DNA of 58,916 bases from Bacteroidales bacterium (lineage in GTDB: Bacteria; Bacteroidota; Bacteroidia; Bacteroidales; PXBB01): positions 1-58,916 of the forward strand of contig PXBB01000007.1 of assembly GCA_003565735.1 (NCBI GenBank), given 5' to 3'. The translations under genes and the position numbers were made by a program. A model generated the notes under the pieces. The model was not told the DNA's origin. It was given only the letters and a program-made list of their open reading frames with translations, and did not search any database. This document shows positions 17,050 to 26,260 of the stretch, piece by piece. Within the stretch, counting starts at the first letter, position 1. Every line of letters begins with the position of its first letter.

Positions 17050-17991
17050 ATGAAGAAATTAGCAGTAGTAGCTTTTGGAGGCAATGCCTTACTAAAAGCA
17101 GGGCAAAAAGGAACGATTGATGAGCAGGAACACAATGTTTATGAAACCTGTGAAAATTTATTGGAACTCATTAAAAAGGATTACAACATTGTAATAACTC
17201 ATGGCAATGGGCCTCAGGTAGGTAACATATTGCTTCAAAATATTGCGGGCGCAAAGATGTTTGGTGTTCCTGAAATGCCCTTAGATATTTGTGGCGCTTA
17301 TTCACAAGGTCTTATAGGTTATATGATTGAACAACAGTTGCGTAACCTTCTTGAAAAAAATAATATGGAAAGAGATGTTATTACCATAATCACAGAAGTA
17401 TTGGTTGATAAAGACGACCCTGCTTTTCAGAAACCAACCAAACCTATTGGCCCATTTTACTCTAAAGAAGAAGCCGATAAGATGGCCGAAGAGACTGGAG
17501 CTGTCTTTGCCGAAGATTCAGCTAAGCGCGGATGGCGTAAAGTGGTGGCATCGCCTCAGCCTAAAACTATTGGCAACAAAAATTCTATAGAACGCCTGGC
17601 ACGCGAAGGACAAATTGTTATTTCTGTTGGTGGTGGCGGTATCCCCGTTTTTTATGTCGAACCCAACAAACTTCAGGGTATTGATGCCGTTATCGACAAG
17701 GATTTGGCGTCCGCACTCTTGGCTACTCAAATTGGTGCCGATGAGTTTTTTATTCTTACGGACGTGCCCAAAGTATATGTTGACTTTAAAAAGCCCGGTG
17801 AAAAGGCTCTTGATGAGCTTACCGTTGATGCTGCTAAAAAATATTCTGATGAAGGGCAGTTTGGGGCAGGAAGTATGGGCCCTAAGGTAAATGCAGCCAT
17901 CAATTTCGTTCAAGCAACAGGTAATACCGCTATTATTACCGAAGCTTCGCAGCTTAAAAATAATAATGCAGGTACCAGAATTATTCAATAA
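17050..17991 (+). CDS. arcC: Carbamate kinase
   Basis: Carbamate kinase makes ATP from carbamoyl phosphate and ADP, giving carbamate that decays to ammonia and CO2. The 313-residue protein is of the amino-acid kinase fold: [17 protein letters not shown] at the N-terminus, [28 protein letters not shown] with the family Arg-Arg/Lys site near residue 160, [12 protein letters not shown], and [16 protein letters not shown] at the end are all family blocks. It is followed after 28 bp by an ornithine carbamoyltransferase, so together they recover ATP from citrulline. Arginine deiminase and the ArcD antiporter are not in the window. It has its own candidate promoter. Confidence 0.95.
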   Translation: MKKLAVVAFGGNALLKAGQKGTIDEQEHNVYETCENLLELIKKDYNIVITHGNGPQVGNILLQNIAGAKMFGVPEMPLDICGAYSQGLIGYMIEQQLRNLLEKNNMERDVITIITEVLVDKDDPAFQKPTKPIGPFYSKEEADKMAEETGAVFAEDSAKRGWRKVVASPQPKTIGNKNSIERLAREGQIVISVGGGGIPVFYVEPNKLQGIDAVIDKDLASALLATQIGADEFFILTDVPKVYVDFKKPGEKALDELTVDAAKKYSDEGQFGAGSMGPKVNAAINFVQATGNTAIITEASQLKNNNAGTRIIQ

Positions 17992-18004
17992 TATTAATTT
18001 ATTT

Positions 18005-18013
18005 AAAAGGAGG
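18005..18013 (+). promoter_or_regulatory. Strong Shine-Dalgarno site for the ornithine carbamoyltransferase
   Basis: AAAAGGAGG lies 6 bases before the ATG at 18020. Near-perfect SD sites are rare in this window, so it both fixes the start and is atypical of the surrounding genome. Confidence 0.75.
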
Positions 18014-18019
18014 TTTATT

Positions 18020-19021
18020 ATGGCTTTCAATTTGAAAAACAGACATTTTTTAAAACTGTTGGATTTCACACCACAGGAAATTCGCTTTCTCCTTGAGCTA
18101 TCAAGGGATTTAAAAAAAGCCAAGTATGCAGGAACTGAAGTGCAAAAATTAAAAGGAAAAAACATTGCGCTCATTTTTGAAAAAGATTCTACACGAACGC
18201 GCTGCGCTTTTGAAGTTGCTGCTTACGATCAAGGCGCTCATGTAACTTATCTTGGCCCAACAGGATCGCAAATTGGCAAAAAAGAGTCTATGAAAGATAC
18301 TGCTCGTGTTTTAGGCCGCATGTATGATGGTATAGAGTACAGAGGTTTTGGACAGGAAATTGTCGAGGAGTTGGCTAAATATGCAGGCGTGCCTGTTTGG
18401 AACGGACTTACTAATGAATATCACCCCACGCAAATGCTGGCGGATGTCATGACTATGATAGAGCATTGTGATAAACCTCTCAACAAAATGGTTTTATGCT
18501 ATATGGGCGATGCTAAAAATAATGTTGGCAATTCGTTAATGGTCATTTCTGCAAAATTGGGCATTGATTTCAGAGCTATTGCGCCTCAATCTTGTCAGCC
18601 TGAGGCTGAACTTGTAGCAAAGTGCCAGGAAATTGCTCAAGAAACAGGCGCAAAAATAACCCTTACCGAAGATGTTGCTTCCGGTGTTAAAGGAGCTGAT
18701 TTTATCTACTCTGATGTGTGGGTGTCAATGGGCGAACCTGATGAGGTGTGGGAAGAACGCATCAAACTTTTAAAGCCCTATCAAGTTAACAAAAAAGCAA
18801 TGGAGCTGACCGGTAATCCTAATGTTAAATACTTACACTGCTTGCCAGCTTTTCATAACAGAGAAACCGTAATTGGTGAAGAAATTTTTCAAAAATATGG
18901 GCTCGATGGTATGGAGGTAACAGAAGAAGTCTTTGAATCTGAAGCTTCTGTTGTCTTCGACCAGGCAGAAAATCGAATGCATAGTATTAAAGCTGTTATG
19001 GTTGCCACATTGGGTAGCTAA
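18020..19021 (+). CDS. arcB: Ornithine carbamoyltransferase, probably catabolic
   Basis: Interconverts ornithine plus carbamoyl phosphate and citrulline plus phosphate. The 333-residue protein has [19 protein letters not shown] with the STRTR carbamoyl-phosphate loop near residue 57, [11 protein letters not shown] near residue 136, [22 protein letters not shown], and the ornithine-type HCLPAFH near residue 275. The last motif separates it from the N-acetyl/succinyl-ornithine transcarbamylases common in Bacteroidota. The ORF track begins 43 codons upstream inside arcC, but AAGGAGG before the ATG at 18020 and family length choose this start. Linkage to carbamate kinase favours the catabolic (ArcB) direction; an anabolic ArgF role is not excluded. 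Confidence 0.92.
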   Translation: MAFNLKNRHFLKLLDFTPQEIRFLLELSRDLKKAKYAGTEVQKLKGKNIALIFEKDSTRTRCAFEVAAYDQGAHVTYLGPTGSQIGKKESMKDTARVLGRMYDGIEYRGFGQEIVEELAKYAGVPVWNGLTNEYHPTQMLADVMTMIEHCDKPLNKMVLCYMGDAKNNVGNSLMVISAKLGIDFRAIAPQSCQPEAELVAKCQEIAQETGAKITLTEDVASGVKGADFIYSDVWVSMGEPDEVWEERIKLLKPYQVNKKAMELTGNPNVKYLHCLPAFHNRETVIGEEIFQKYGLDGMEVTEEVFESEASVVFDQAENRMHSIKAVMVATLGS

Positions 19022-19060
19022 ACAAAGTATTTTCTGCTTAGAACTTGTACGTATTATCCC

Positions 19061-19117
19061 ATTTTTTTAACCCGAATTATGTGTTAGATTTTCTAATGTG
19101 TAATTCGGGTTAAAAAT
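19061..19117. terminator. Long symmetrical hairpin between convergent arcB and the ArsR gene
   Basis: TTAACCCGAATTA and TAATTCGGGTTAA are perfect inverted arms, extended outside by T and A runs and inside by a second short stem (TTAG/CTAA). The outer A/T pairs mean either strand could form a terminator-like structure, serving both convergent genes. Confidence 0.65.
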
Positions 19118-19171
19118 ATAATAAGGGTTTAAATAGCTCTTGTGCGAGGCTTGGTTATTACAATTTATACG

Positions 19172-19200
19172 TTTTATTTACTTTATGTGAATAATGGAGC
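19172..19200. repeat. Degenerate end of the dispersed TIR repeat
   Basis: TTTTATTTACTTTATGTGAATAATGGAG resembles the terminal 30 bases of the full copies (TTTGTTTACTTTTTGTGAATAATACAGG). It abuts the ArsR-family stop codon. Confidence 0.4.
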
Positions 19201-19497
19201 TTAGCCGCAATTATTGATACATTCCATGATTTGATTAATGATTTGATGCTTGACATAATAGTAATTCATTTTTCCCTTTTTTACCGAAGAAAGAACCCCA
19301 TTTGTTTTTAACAAAATGAGATGATGCGACGCCTGTGCCTGCTTGATATTAAGACCATCTTGTATTTCTTTAACATTCATTGAACCATTTTTCTGAAGCA
19401 CTTCAATAATAGCTATTCGTATAGGATGTGCTATTACTTTGAGTTTTTTGGCAACTTCCTCCAATTTGTTTCTTTCAATTTTGTGGCTTATTTCCAT
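19201..19497 (-). CDS. ArsR-family winged-helix transcriptional regulator
   Basis: A 98-residue dimeric repressor-type protein. The segment LKVIAHPIRIAIIEVLQKNG is the classical ArsR alpha1-alpha2 pattern, EIQDGLNIKQAQASHHLILLKTNGVL is the helix-turn-helix with recognition helix, and VKKGKMNYYYV forms the beta-wing. The alpha3 ELCVCDL arsenic site is absent; instead two Cys occur at the extreme C-terminus (CINNC, residues 93 and 97), which might sense a metal, a reactive sulfur species or a redox change. A perfect 8-bp-arm palindrome at 19513-19534, 16 bp upstream of the start, is a likely autoregulatory operator. It converges on arcB; target genes besides itself are unknown, and asnS is divergent. 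Confidence 0.9.
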   Translation of the reverse strand: MEISHKIERNKLEEVAKKLKVIAHPIRIAIIEVLQKNGSMNVKEIQDGLNIKQAQASHHLILLKTNGVLSSVKKGKMNYYYVKHQIINQIMECINNCG

Positions 19498-19512
19498 GTT
19501 TTTCGGTATTAT

Positions 19513-19534
19513 TTAAGCGATTTCATTCGCTTAA
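19513..19534. promoter_or_regulatory. Palindromic candidate operator of the ArsR-family regulator
   Basis: TTAAGCGA-N6-TCGCTTAA is a perfect inverted repeat with 8-bp arms. Size, spacing and position just upstream of an ArsR-type gene match known operators of that family. Confidence 0.65.
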
Positions 19535-19720
19535 TAAAAGTTATTGCAACATGTCTAAAAAAAAGCAATTATACGAATAAAATTTGATATATCGTAATAA
19601 AAATACCAATACGGCATATTTTTTTTGTTAAAAAAAATGAATTTTTAATGTTTTTTGTAGAAAAAGTAAAAAATCTACTATGGCTGAGCCAAAAAATGCA
19701 TTGTACAGAGCCCCTTTGTT

Positions 19721-19756
19721 TTTGAGAAAAAGTCTTAATAATTATTTATAAATTTG
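19721..19756 (+). promoter_or_regulatory. Candidate asnS promoter
   Basis: TTTG, 24 bases, TAAATTTG. The -7 box is a full match to TAnnTTTG and ends 54 bp before the ATG; the spacer is somewhat long. Confidence 0.5.
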
Positions 19757-19810
19757 CATTTTCAAATTTATTAGTATTGTAAAGAGTCAAGGTATATTTA
19801 AAAGTTAAAA

Positions 19811-21259
19811 ATGAAACGAACAGAAATAGCAGATGTTTTAAAAAAACAAACCCAAACACACCTCAACCAAAGCGTAAAAGTTCAAGGTTGGGTTCGTACC
19901 AGACGTAGTAGTAAAAATGTGGCTTTTGTAGCCCTTAATGATGGCTCAACCATAAACCACCTACAAGTTGTTGTTGATTTGGGAAAATTTGATGAAGCCC
20001 TGCTTAAAGATGTCACTACCGGTGCATGTATAACAGTTGTGGGCGTTTTGGTAGAATCATCGGGTCAGGGGCAAGCAGTTGAAGTACATGCTGAAGAAAT
20101 TATTATTACAGGTACAAGCCCGGCAGATTATCCCCTTCAAAAAAAAGGACATTCCCTTGAGTTCCTCAGGGAAAATGCGCATCTGAGAATACGCACCAAT
20201 ACATTCGGTGCCGTTTTTCGTATAAGACATGCACTGGCATTTGCTATTCACAGGTTCTTCAACGATAAAGGCTTTTTTTGGCTGCATACTCCCATTATAA
20301 CTGCCAGCGATTGCGAAGGAGCGGGTTCAATGTTCAATGTTACATCTTTCGACTTGAATGACGTGCCTAAAGACGCGCAAGGAGAAACAGATTATAGCCT
20401 TGATTTCTTTGGAAAGCCCACGCACCTTACCGTTTCCGGTCAGCTGGAAGGTGAATTAGGCGCATTGGCACTTGGCAAAATATATACTTTTGGACCTACT
20501 TTTAGAGCCGAAAACTCGAACACTACAAGACATTTGTCAGAGTTTTGGATGATTGAGCCCGAAATGGCCTTTTATGATATTATAGATAATATGAACTTGG
20601 CGGAAGAAATGCTGAAATATGTTATAAGCTATATTCTCGACAACTGTAAGGATGACCTTGTTTTCCTTCAAGAAAGGAGGGCTAAAGAACAAATGAATAA
20701 GCCCAAAAATGAGAAAGATGTCATGGGGCTAATTGAAAGACTTGAATTTGTCCTGCAAAATCCTTTTGAGCGCATTACCTACACCGAGGCTTACGAAATT
20801 CTAAAAAATGCCAAACCCAATAAGAAAAAACAATTTGTCTTTCCTGTCGAAGAATGGGGATTTGACCTGCAAAGCGAACATGAAAGGTTTCTGGTGGAAA
20901 AACATTTTAAAAAACCAATTATCATAACAGACTATCCTAAAAGCATCAAAGCTTTTTATATGAAGCAAAACGAAGATGGAAAAACCGTAAGAGCCATGGA
21001 TGTTTTATTTCCTCAAATAGGCGAAATTATTGGAGGCTCTCAACGAGAAGAAAACCATGATAAACTTTTGCAAAGAATTAAAGAGATGAACATCGACGAA
21101 AAATCATTATGGTGGTACCTGGACACCAGAAAATTTGGGACAGCACCTCATAGTGGATACGGCCTTGGATTTGAAAGGTTAATGCTCTTTGTTACAGCCA
21201 TGACAAATATCAGAGATGTTATACCTTTTCCAAGAGCACCTTTGAGTGCAGAATTTTAA
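19811..21259 (+). CDS. asnS: Asparaginyl-tRNA synthetase
   Basis: A 482-residue class IIb aminoacyl-tRNA synthetase charging tRNA-Asn with asparagine. The N-terminal OB fold ([25 protein letters not shown], residues 23-47) binds the anticodon. The catalytic core includes [20 protein letters not shown] for motif 1, [24 protein letters not shown] for motif 2, and [14 protein letters not shown] for motif 3 near residue 455. The HLSEFWMIE context and the overall start favour AsnRS over the related AspRS. It is complete. rpoN follows after 53 bp and may be partly cotranscribed, though it has its own upstream A/T-rich DNA. Confidence 0.96.
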   Translation: MKRTEIADVLKKQTQTHLNQSVKVQGWVRTRRSSKNVAFVALNDGSTINHLQVVVDLGKFDEALLKDVTTGACITVVGVLVESSGQGQAVEVHAEEIIITGTSPADYPLQKKGHSLEFLRENAHLRIRTNTFGAVFRIRHALAFAIHRFFNDKGFFWLHTPIITASDCEGAGSMFNVTSFDLNDVPKDAQGETDYSLDFFGKPTHLTVSGQLEGELGALALGKIYTFGPTFRAENSNTTRHLSEFWMIEPEMAFYDIIDNMNLAEEMLKYVISYILDNCKDDLVFLQERRAKEQMNKPKNEKDVMGLIERLEFVLQNPFERITYTEAYEILKNAKPNKKKQFVFPVEEWGFDLQSEHERFLVEKHFKKPIIITDYPKSIKAFYMKQNEDGKTVRAMDVLFPQIGEIIGGSQREENHDKLLQRIKEMNIDEKSLWWYLDTRKFGTAPHSGYGLGFERLMLFVTAMTNIRDVIPFPRAPLSAEF

Positions 21260-21312
21260 TAATTTGGGTTTTCATTTATTTTTTTGTATTTTGCACTAAA
21301 TTTTTTGGAGTT

Positions 21313-22803
21313 ATGTTAAAGCAAACACAACAACTTAAATTATTACAAAAGTTGTCGCCACAACAAATTCAGCTGATGAAGTTGTTGCAGCTGCCTACAT
21401 TGGCTTTAGAGCAAAGAATCAAACAGGAAATTGAAGAGAATCCCGCACTCGAAGAAGGGCGCGATGAAGAAACTACAGAATCTGATTATGAAGAATTTGA
21501 AAGTGAAAACGAAAATGAAGCAGAAACCAATGATGATATTGATAATGAAGTAACACTTGAAGATGTTGAGGAGTATTTTGACAATGATGATGATGTCCCG
21601 GATTATAAATTGCATATCAATAATATTGGACCAGACGACGAAAGAAAAGAAGTACCCCACTCCTCAGGTGTTAGCTTTCAGGACTATTTGGTAGAACAGT
21701 TGGGACTAAAAATCAGTGAAGATGATAATTATATTATAGGTGTTCACATCATAGGCTCTTTAGATGATTCAGGTTACCTTACAAGAAGTCTTGATGCTTT
21801 AGCAAACGATCTGGCTTTTACACAAAATATTACAGCCAGCCCCGAACAAATTGAAAAAGTATTGCATGAAATACATCAATTCGACCCCCCCGGCGTAGGC
21901 GCACGTAATCTCAGGGAGTGCCTCTTGCTACAGCTTGAAAGACTTTATGAAAATAATGAAAATAATGTCAATATCAGCCATGCCATAAAAATTATCAGCG
22001 AAAGCTTCAACGACTTCACAAAAAAGCATTTTAATAAAATTATTAAGAAGCACAACTTTAGTGAATCAGAGATTAAAGAAGCCTACGATATTATATTGAA
22101 ACTTAACCCGAAGCCCGGAAATACACATGCAGGACAAGATAAAAATCTGCACTACATTACACCTGATTTTACTGTAAAAAATGAAGATGGCGAATTAATC
22201 ATAACTCTAAACTCAAGAAATGCACCCGAGTTGAGAATAAACAAGAATTACAGTGAAATGTTAAAGGCTTATGCACAGAATAAAAAGAACAGTACAGAAT
22301 CTCAAAAAGATGCTGTAGTCTTTGTAAAACAAAAAATTGATACTGCTAAATGGTTTATTGATGCTATTCAGCAAAGACAGAATACCCTGATTTATACAAT
22401 GGAAGCCATTATGAACTATCAGAAAGATTTTTTCCTTACAGGCGACTTCTCGCTTATGAAACCCATGATTCTAAAAGATATTGCAGATAAGGTTAAGCTC
22501 GATATTTCTACCATTTCACGCGTTGCTAACAGCAAATTTGTTGAAACACCCTATGGTATTTTCTCCCTTAAATCTTTCTTCTCAGAATCGCTACAAACTA
22601 AAAACGGACAAGAAGTTTCAACTATAGAAGTAAAAAATATTTTAAAAGATTGTATCAAAAAAGAAAATAAAAGAAAGCCTTTGACAGATGATCAGCTGTG
22701 CCACATTTTAAAGGAAAAAGGTTACAACATAGCAAGGCGAACAGTAGCAAAATACAGAGAACAGCTTGAAATACCCGTTGCACGTTTACGCAAAGAACTA
22801 TAA
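21313..22803 (+). CDS. rpoN: RNA polymerase sigma-54 factor
   Basis: A 496-residue sigma-54. Region I begins MLKQTQQLKLLQKLSPQQIQLMKLLQLPTLALEQRI followed by ENPALEE, as in all RpoN proteins; an acidic region II spans residues 50-100; the core-binding region includes FDPPGVGARNLRECLLLQL; and the C-terminus carries the RpoN box ARRTVAKYREQL, which reads the -24 element. It needs AAA+ activators, none of which lies in this window. A TTTG-N20-TATTTTG sequence (21263-21293), one T short of the -7 consensus, may be its promoter. It begins a tight cluster with the PAP2-like and HAD genes. Confidence 0.96.
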   Translation: MLKQTQQLKLLQKLSPQQIQLMKLLQLPTLALEQRIKQEIEENPALEEGRDEETTESDYEEFESENENEAETNDDIDNEVTLEDVEEYFDNDDDVPDYKLHINNIGPDDERKEVPHSSGVSFQDYLVEQLGLKISEDDNYIIGVHIIGSLDDSGYLTRSLDALANDLAFTQNITASPEQIEKVLHEIHQFDPPGVGARNLRECLLLQLERLYENNENNVNISHAIKIISESFNDFTKKHFNKIIKKHNFSESEIKEAYDIILKLNPKPGNTHAGQDKNLHYITPDFTVKNEDGELIITLNSRNAPELRINKNYSEMLKAYAQNKKNSTESQKDAVVFVKQKIDTAKWFIDAIQQRQNTLIYTMEAIMNYQKDFFLTGDFSLMKPMILKDIADKVKLDISTISRVANSKFVETPYGIFSLKSFFSESLQTKNGQEVSTIEVKNILKDCIKKENKRKPLTDDQLCHILKEKGYNIARRTVAKYREQLEIPVARLRKEL

Positions 22804-22817
22804 AACAAAAAAATGCC

Positions 22818-23438
22818 ATGAAGGAAAAATTTATTGCCCATCTCATTTCTTACATATTCCACCCGCTTTTAATCCCAACATATAGTTTTATACTTTTGTT
22901 TCAAATGAAAAGCTATATCTCTCATGTCATACCCTTAAATGCTAAAATTACCATTATTGCAATTGTTTTTCTGAACTCATTTATACTGCCCGTGTTAATG
23001 ATTCTTTTTATGAAGTATCGCAAACTGATAACACATCTATCATTAGAGAACAAGCGTGAAAGAACACTACCTTATATCGTAACAGCTATATTTTATTTTT
23101 CCACATATTATTTGCTGAAAAAATTTCACCTGCCTTCAGTGATTTACATTTTTATGTTAGGGTCTGCTGCCTTGGTTATTGTTGCCATGATTGTTAATTT
23201 TTGGTGGAAAATATCTGCACACATGATAGGCATTGGTGGTCTTGTGGGTGCTTTTATAGGGCTTTCGTTCTTTCTTTCTATGAATATGGGAATGCTTATA
23301 GCTCTGATGATTTTAGTGGCCGGCCTTATCGGCTTTTCACGATTGAAGCTGCAAGCACATAGCCAGGCTCAAATATACACAGGCTTCCTGTTGGGATGTG
23401 GTGGCATGGGCTGGCTTTTTTATGCCGTCATTATGTAA
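22818..23438 (+). CDS. PAP2-like integral membrane protein
   Basis: A 206-residue protein with about six hydrophobic helices. The second half has ISAHMIGIGGLVGAFIG and SRLKLQAHSQAQIYTGFLLG. The latter keeps the SRX5H spacing of the third PAP2 (phosphatidic acid phosphatase type 2) motif but has Gln where the catalytic Asp is expected, and the PSGH motif is reduced to SAH. It is therefore a degenerate or divergent PAP2 relative, possibly without phosphatase activity. It starts 14 bp after rpoN on the same strand and is followed by the HAD gene 28 bp later. Substrate, if any, would be a membrane lipid phosphate. Confidence 0.72.
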   Translation: MKEKFIAHLISYIFHPLLIPTYSFILLFQMKSYISHVIPLNAKITIIAIVFLNSFILPVLMILFMKYRKLITHLSLENKRERTLPYIVTAIFYFSTYYLLKKFHLPSVIYIFMLGSAALVIVAMIVNFWWKISAHMIGIGGLVGAFIGLSFFLSMNMGMLIALMILVAGLIGFSRLKLQAHSQAQIYTGFLLGCGGMGWLFYAVIM

Positions 23439-23466
23439 ACATTAAAAATAGCATTTCAAAAAAAAT

Positions 23467-24096
23467 ATGCAAGTTAAAAATATCATCTTCGACCTCGGTG
23501 GCGTCATACTCAATATTGACTATAAGGGGCCGGCCAAAAAACTCCAAAAATTTAAGATCAACAACTTCGAGAATAAATATTCTAAAGTAAAACAAGAACG
23601 TATATTTGATGAGCTTGAAAAAGGGCTGATTTCGCCAGAACAATTCAGAGACGGATTAAGGGATTATTTTCAAATGAATTTGAGCGATGCTCAAGTTGAT
23701 GAAGTTTGGAATGCCGTTATTCTTGACTTTCCCCCGCAAAACATTGAGTTGCTCCTTGAACTTAAAGAAAAATACAATACATATCTATTAAGCAATACCA
23801 ATATAATTCATTATGAATATTATTCTCAAATGTTGGCACAGAACTTTAACGGCTTATCATGGCATGATTTGTTTAATAAATGTTTTTTCTCATTTGAAAT
23901 GAATGCCAGAAAACCGGAGGCCCTTATTTTTCAGAAAGTAATTGATGGAACAGGTATCAATCCACATGATACACTTTTTGTCGATGATTTGAAAGAAAAT
24001 ATTCAAACAGCCCAAAAATGCCACATAAAAACATTTTGGCTAAACAGTGGGATGCTGCTTTACGATGCGTTTCCCCGATTTATGAGCAATATCTGA
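23467..24096 (+). CDS. HAD-superfamily hydrolase (YihX-like phosphatase)
   Basis: A 209-residue HAD subfamily IA enzyme. Motif I is IFDLGGVIL near residue 8, where the +2 Asp is replaced by Gly, as in YihX-type sugar-phosphate phosphatases and the epoxide-hydrolase N-terminal phosphatase group. Motif II is LLSNTN, motif III is RKPEALIFQKV, and motif IV is LFVDDLKENIQTA. A helical cap lies between residues 15 and 90. Likely a cytosolic small-molecule phosphatase with sugar 1-phosphates as plausible substrates. It ends the rpoN cluster; a 287-bp gap follows before lpxK. Confidence 0.88.
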   Translation: MQVKNIIFDLGGVILNIDYKGPAKKLQKFKINNFENKYSKVKQERIFDELEKGLISPEQFRDGLRDYFQMNLSDAQVDEVWNAVILDFPPQNIELLLELKEKYNTYLLSNTNIIHYEYYSQMLAQNFNGLSWHDLFNKCFFSFEMNARKPEALIFQKVIDGTGINPHDTLFVDDLKENIQTAQKCHIKTFWLNSGMLLYDAFPRFMSNI

Positions 24097-24230
24097 CACA
24101 GTGCCTGTCAATAAAATAACTCCTCAAGTACATGTCCCAACGTTAAAAAAACAGTTTGGATTTAAGATAAATTTGCTTTTTTGCCATTTGTTCTTTACTT
24201 TTGCTTTTGTTTGTTGAAAATCAATATGCT

Positions 24231-24253
24231 CATAGCCGATAGTTTGGGCTATG
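24231..24253. repeat. Short palindrome upstream of lpxK
   Basis: CATAGCC and GGCTATG are perfect 7-bp arms separated by 9 bases in the 287-bp gap before lpxK. A TAAATTTG box at 24168-24175 is the only promoter-like element seen there. Confidence 0.3.
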
Positions 24254-24383
24254 AAGTTTTTGAAACTACAGAATGCTTGATGCACCAATAAAACTCTATG
24301 GTATTCAGATGTATGTAAAAAGCTAAAAGCCTTATTTATAGTTTCTCAAAATGATTGTTTAAACAACTCTATAAAAATAATAA

Positions 24384-25484
24384 ATGATTTGGCTTTTTAG
24401 AATTTTTTTGTACCCTTTTGCTACGCTTTATGGCATAATAATGCTTTTACGAAACAAAATGTTTGATTGGGGTATTTTGCCATCTCAAACATTTACTATT
24501 CCGCTTATAGGAGTTGGGAACTTATCAGTAGGAGGCACAGGGAAAACTCCTCATGTTGAATATCTGGTGCGATTGCTGGAAAAGCAAAACTTTAAGGTAG
24601 CTGTATTGAGCAGGGGTTATGGCCGCAGAACCAAAGGCTTTATATTGGCACAAAACCACATGAGTACTCATGAGCTTGGGGATGAGGTATTGCAGTACAA
24701 AAATAAATTTAAAAACCTGGTGGTTGCTGCTTGTGAAAATAGAGTTAAAGGCGTAAAAAAACTCCTGAAAATGTTCCCCGAATTGGATGTTATTTTATTA
24801 GATGACGTATATCAACACAGGTATATTAAACCCGGAATAAATATTTTACTTACACCCTATTCAAATCTTTTTATTCACAACTTTATATTTCCCACCGGGC
24901 GACTTAGAGAATTTCGGTCAGGAGCCAAAAGAGCGGATATTATTTGTGTCTCTAAATCTCCTAAAGTGCTTTCGCCTATCGTTGTAAAAGATTATTACCA
25001 AAGAATTAAGCCTCAAAAGCATCAGCGTTTTATTTTCTCATTCTTGGCTTATGAAAAATGTGTTCCGCTATACAATAAAAATTTAACGCTGCCAACAAAA
25101 ATATATGCCATCTTAATGGTTACAGGGATAGCTAATCCATCTCTGCTTGAAGAACATTTGACAAATTATTGCAGCGAACTTTTTAAAATAAAATTCCGCG
25201 ATCATCACAATTTTAAAAAAAGAGATATTGAAAAGATTATTGAAAAGTTCAACAACATATATTCTGTAAACAAAATTATAGTTACGACTGAAAAAGATGC
25301 TAAAAGGCTTGACAAACCTGCTATTAAAGAAATGCTTCAAGAGGTTCCGGTCTTTTACATACCCATAAAAGTTCAGATACATGAACCATACAAACAGGAT
25401 TTTGATAACCAAATCATACGTTATGTTGAGAGAAATAGTTATGACAAGCGATTACATCAAGCAAAAGATAAGTGCGAAGCCTGA
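24384..25484 (+). CDS. lpxK: Tetraacyldisaccharide 4'-kinase
   Basis: LpxK phosphorylates the 4' position of the tetraacyl lipid A precursor at the inner face of the inner membrane. The 366-residue protein starts with a membrane-associating hydrophobic helix (MIWLFRIFLYPFATLYGIIMLL). The P-loop GVGNLSVGGTGKTPHVEYL is near residue 43, followed by VLSRGYGRRTKGF and the DDVYQHR segment (DDxxQHR) with catalytic Asp and His residues, and later TTEKDAKRL. Presence of lpxK implies a Gram-negative outer membrane with lipid A. Its 3' end overlaps the purine nucleoside phosphorylase start by 44 bp. Confidence 0.95.
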   Translation: MIWLFRIFLYPFATLYGIIMLLRNKMFDWGILPSQTFTIPLIGVGNLSVGGTGKTPHVEYLVRLLEKQNFKVAVLSRGYGRRTKGFILAQNHMSTHELGDEVLQYKNKFKNLVVAACENRVKGVKKLLKMFPELDVILLDDVYQHRYIKPGINILLTPYSNLFIHNFIFPTGRLREFRSGAKRADIICVSKSPKVLSPIVVKDYYQRIKPQKHQRFIFSFLAYEKCVPLYNKNLTLPTKIYAILMVTGIANPSLLEEHLTNYCSELFKIKFRDHHNFKKRDIEKIIEKFNNIYSVNKIIVTTEKDAKRLDKPAIKEMLQEVPVFYIPIKVQIHEPYKQDFDNQIIRYVERNSYDKRLHQAKDKCEA

Positions 25485-26235
25485 AGTAGGCATTATTTTG
25501 GGCTCGGGTTTGGGTGGTCTGGTTGATGATATTGATGTAAAGTTGAAATTGGATTATGTAAACATTCCAAATTTTCCTGTTTCAACGGTCGAAGGGCACA
25601 GCGGTTGCCTTATTTTCGGTACCATCGGAAAGAAAAATATTGTAGCCTTGCAGGGCCGTTTTCACTTTTATGAAGGTTACTCAATGCAAGAACTGGCTTT
25701 TCCGGTAAGGGTATTGAAACAGCTGGGCATTGAAACACTCATTTTATCCAATGCCAGTGGAGGCGTCAACCCGGATTTTGAAATAGGTGATATTATGATT
25801 ATTAATGACCATATTAATTTATTGCCTGCTAACCCATTGATAGGTGAAAATATTAATGAACTCGGACCACGATTTCTTGATATGCACAATGCCTATGATA
25901 AAAATCTTATAGAAGAAGCACTTAAAATTGCTGCCGCTAATGATATCAATTGCAAAACAGGTGTTTATGCTGCCGTTTCGGGTCCATGCTATGAAACACC
26001 GGCGGAGTATAGGTACATCCGAAACATTGGCGCTGATGCTGTGGGGATGTCAACAGTGCCGGAAGTTATTACAGCAAGACATATGGGAATACCTTGCTTT
26101 GCCCTTTCAATAATTACAGACTTGGGCGTCGAAGGAAAAATTGTAGAGATTTCACACCAGGAAGTTGTTGAAGTAGCCCATAAAACAGCACCCCAAATGA
26201 CACGCATTATTAAAGAACTTGTAGGACGTATTTAA
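25441..26235 (+). CDS. punA: Purine nucleoside phosphorylase (trimeric, PNP I)
   Basis: Phosphorolyses inosine and guanosine to base plus ribose-1-phosphate in purine salvage. The 264-residue protein has the phosphate loop IILGSGLGGLVDDI at the N-terminus, VEGHSGCLIFG with the His of the active site, LQGRFHFYEGY, LSNASGGVNPDF, the purine-binding SGPCYETPAEYRYIR, and VGMSTVPEVITARH with Met-Ser for ribose and phosphate. These blocks define the trimeric PNP family rather than the hexameric DeoD type. The ORF track start is 20 codons earlier; the ATG at 25441 gives the normal family length and overlaps lpxK by 44 bp. A full MITE-like repeat begins 26 bp after its stop. Confidence 0.92.
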   Translation: MTSDYIKQKISAKPEVGIILGSGLGGLVDDIDVKLKLDYVNIPNFPVSTVEGHSGCLIFGTIGKKNIVALQGRFHFYEGYSMQELAFPVRVLKQLGIETLILSNASGGVNPDFEIGDIMIINDHINLLPANPLIGENINELGPRFLDMHNAYDKNLIEEALKIAAANDINCKTGVYAAVSGPCYETPAEYRYIRNIGADAVGMSTVPEVITARHMGIPCFALSIITDLGVEGKIVEISHQEVVEVAHKTAPQMTRIIKELVGRI

Positions 26236-26260
26236 TGTTTCTTTTGAAAGATTTCTCACT

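Noticed and set aside
17518-18174. 218-residue minus-strand ORF
   Set aside because: It lies opposite arcC and the start of arcB, both of which have full family motifs; its translation shows no domain or signal and is a shadow.
17050-19021. Complete arginine deiminase operon
   Set aside because: Only arcC and arcB are here; no arginine deiminase or ArcD sequence was found on either side within the window.
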